From contig OY730175.1 of the NCBI GenBank assembly GCA_963422465.1, forward strand, positions 2,294,001 to 2,358,000: 64,000 bases of DNA, read 5' to 3'. Position numbers and translations under genes: made by a program. Below, in pieces: positions 63,525-64,000 of the stretch. Each line of letters opens with the position of its first letter. The first letter of the stretch is position 1. Source of the DNA: Lichina pygmaea (Eukaryota; Ascomycota; Lichinomycetes; Lichinales; Lichinaceae). Below the pieces are notes generated by a model that was not told the origin of the DNA, ran no database searches, and saw nothing but the letters and a program-made list of their open reading frames with translations.

Positions 63525-64000
63525 TTTTTTTATTTTATTTTATTTGATTCTTACACTGGTAGTAGCTTTACAGCCATGCAGATCTTCTAGCTAATAGTGA
63601 ACTCCTTCAGAAAACCTTTGAAAGAATAAAAACTGAAGGCAGGGTGTGACTAGGGAATGTAACAAAAGGAATCTTGAAGTTTCTGGTAAGAGAAGAGAAT
63701 CTAGGTATTGGATTGGGAATAGTGGAGTTTGAAAGCTAGATTAAACTGGTTTAGTCTTTTCAAAGACATAAACCAGTACAAGAACTTCTGTAGTAGCTCT
63801 GGGTTTGAAATAATAGTGGTGAAGTCTTGGGGATTAAAAGAGACTTGTTGTCTTTGTCTTGAATAAAGAGAGCATGAAGAGGTGATATGTTTTGCAGTTT
63901 CTTCTGCTTGGCCACACACACATAGTGGGGTAGGGAAGTCAGGAGCTCCAGCTCTGAAAAGAAAACTTGCCAGACCAATTCTTCCAGTCCTGATTTGCAG
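63525..64000 (-). mobile_element. LINE copy 3, 3' end (cut by the window)
   Basis: Same LINE family as copies 1 and 2, inserted in the RT of D. The T-rich start on the plus strand is the TAAAA-type tail. The 3' UTR and the end of ORF2 follow. The visible ORF2 end is closer to copy 2 than to copy 1. The 5' end and TSD partner are beyond the right edge. Confidence 0.93.
63701..64000 (-). CDS. LINE copy 3 ORF2, last ~99 residues (partial)
   Basis: Open from the window edge to its stop at 63701-63703. It contains the end of the IRTGRIGLASFLFRAG block and the zinc motif CVCGQAEETAKHITSSC, matching copy 2 (the same LTSLPHYV stretch in the alternative frame, showing DNA identity). Nothing can be said about the rest of the copy. 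Confidence 0.9.
   Translation of the reverse strand: MQIRTGRIGLASFLFRAGAPDFPTPLCVCGQAEETAKHITSSCSLYSRQRQQVSFNPQDFTTIISNPELLQKFLYWFMSLKRLNQFNLAFKLHYSQSNT

Overview
The window reads as deep heterochromatin of a filamentous ascomycete fungus. The reasons are chromodomain-bearing Ty3/Gypsy elements, a Tad1/I-like LINE with two ORFs, a fungal-type Zn2Cys6-like cysteine pattern in element-encoded antisense ORFs, and transition-type decay of repeats. The species cannot be told from the sequence. I found no host gene, tRNA, rRNA or CRISPR array: almost every base belongs to a transposable element.

The 64 kb are one nested stack that can be untangled from target-site duplications (TSDs). The oldest visible host is a Ty3/Gypsy element, D (minus strand; pieces at 56038-56460 and 62833-63524, the rest beyond the left edge). 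Element C3 (25369-56037, continuing off the left edge) lies in D. C3 contains B2 (2402-25368), C1 (27687-40877, TSD GTATA) and C2 (44166-56023, TSD CAGGG). B2 contains A1 (1-2401, cut by the window), B1 (5457-12009, TSD ATAGA), LINE copy 1 (12108-17211, 15-bp TSD) and A2 (17783-24061, TSD CTGTA). C1 contains B4 (30383-37023, plus strand, TSD TGGAT). C2 contains LINE copy 2 (48238-53533, plus strand, 12-bp TSD). B5 (56461-62832, TSD TAGAA) and LINE copy 3 (63525 to the right edge) sit in D.

The LTR elements fall into families A, B, C and D (my names). B and C share nearly the same gag-pol but differ in the LTR upstream region and in a short ORF that lies antisense to pol next to the 3' LTR. 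A has its own version of both. All LTR elements here are fossils with pol split into several open pieces. Differences between copies are overwhelmingly transitions, many at former CpG sites. The LINEs are younger: both long copies keep an open 1080-residue ORF2, and copy 2 also has an open ORF1.

The most interesting pattern is a possible self-regulatory module. In families A, B and C an antisense ORF at the 3' end shows a C-x2-C-x6-C-x(8 or 11)-C-x2-C-x6-C pattern with a helical, probably coiled-coil tail. Each family's LTR carries a tandem array of its own inverted repeat. In B and C this array lies between two TATA-like boxes, one oriented toward gag-pol and one toward the antisense ORF. 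This arrangement resembles a divergent promoter with a shared upstream activating sequence. The link between the protein and the array is inference.
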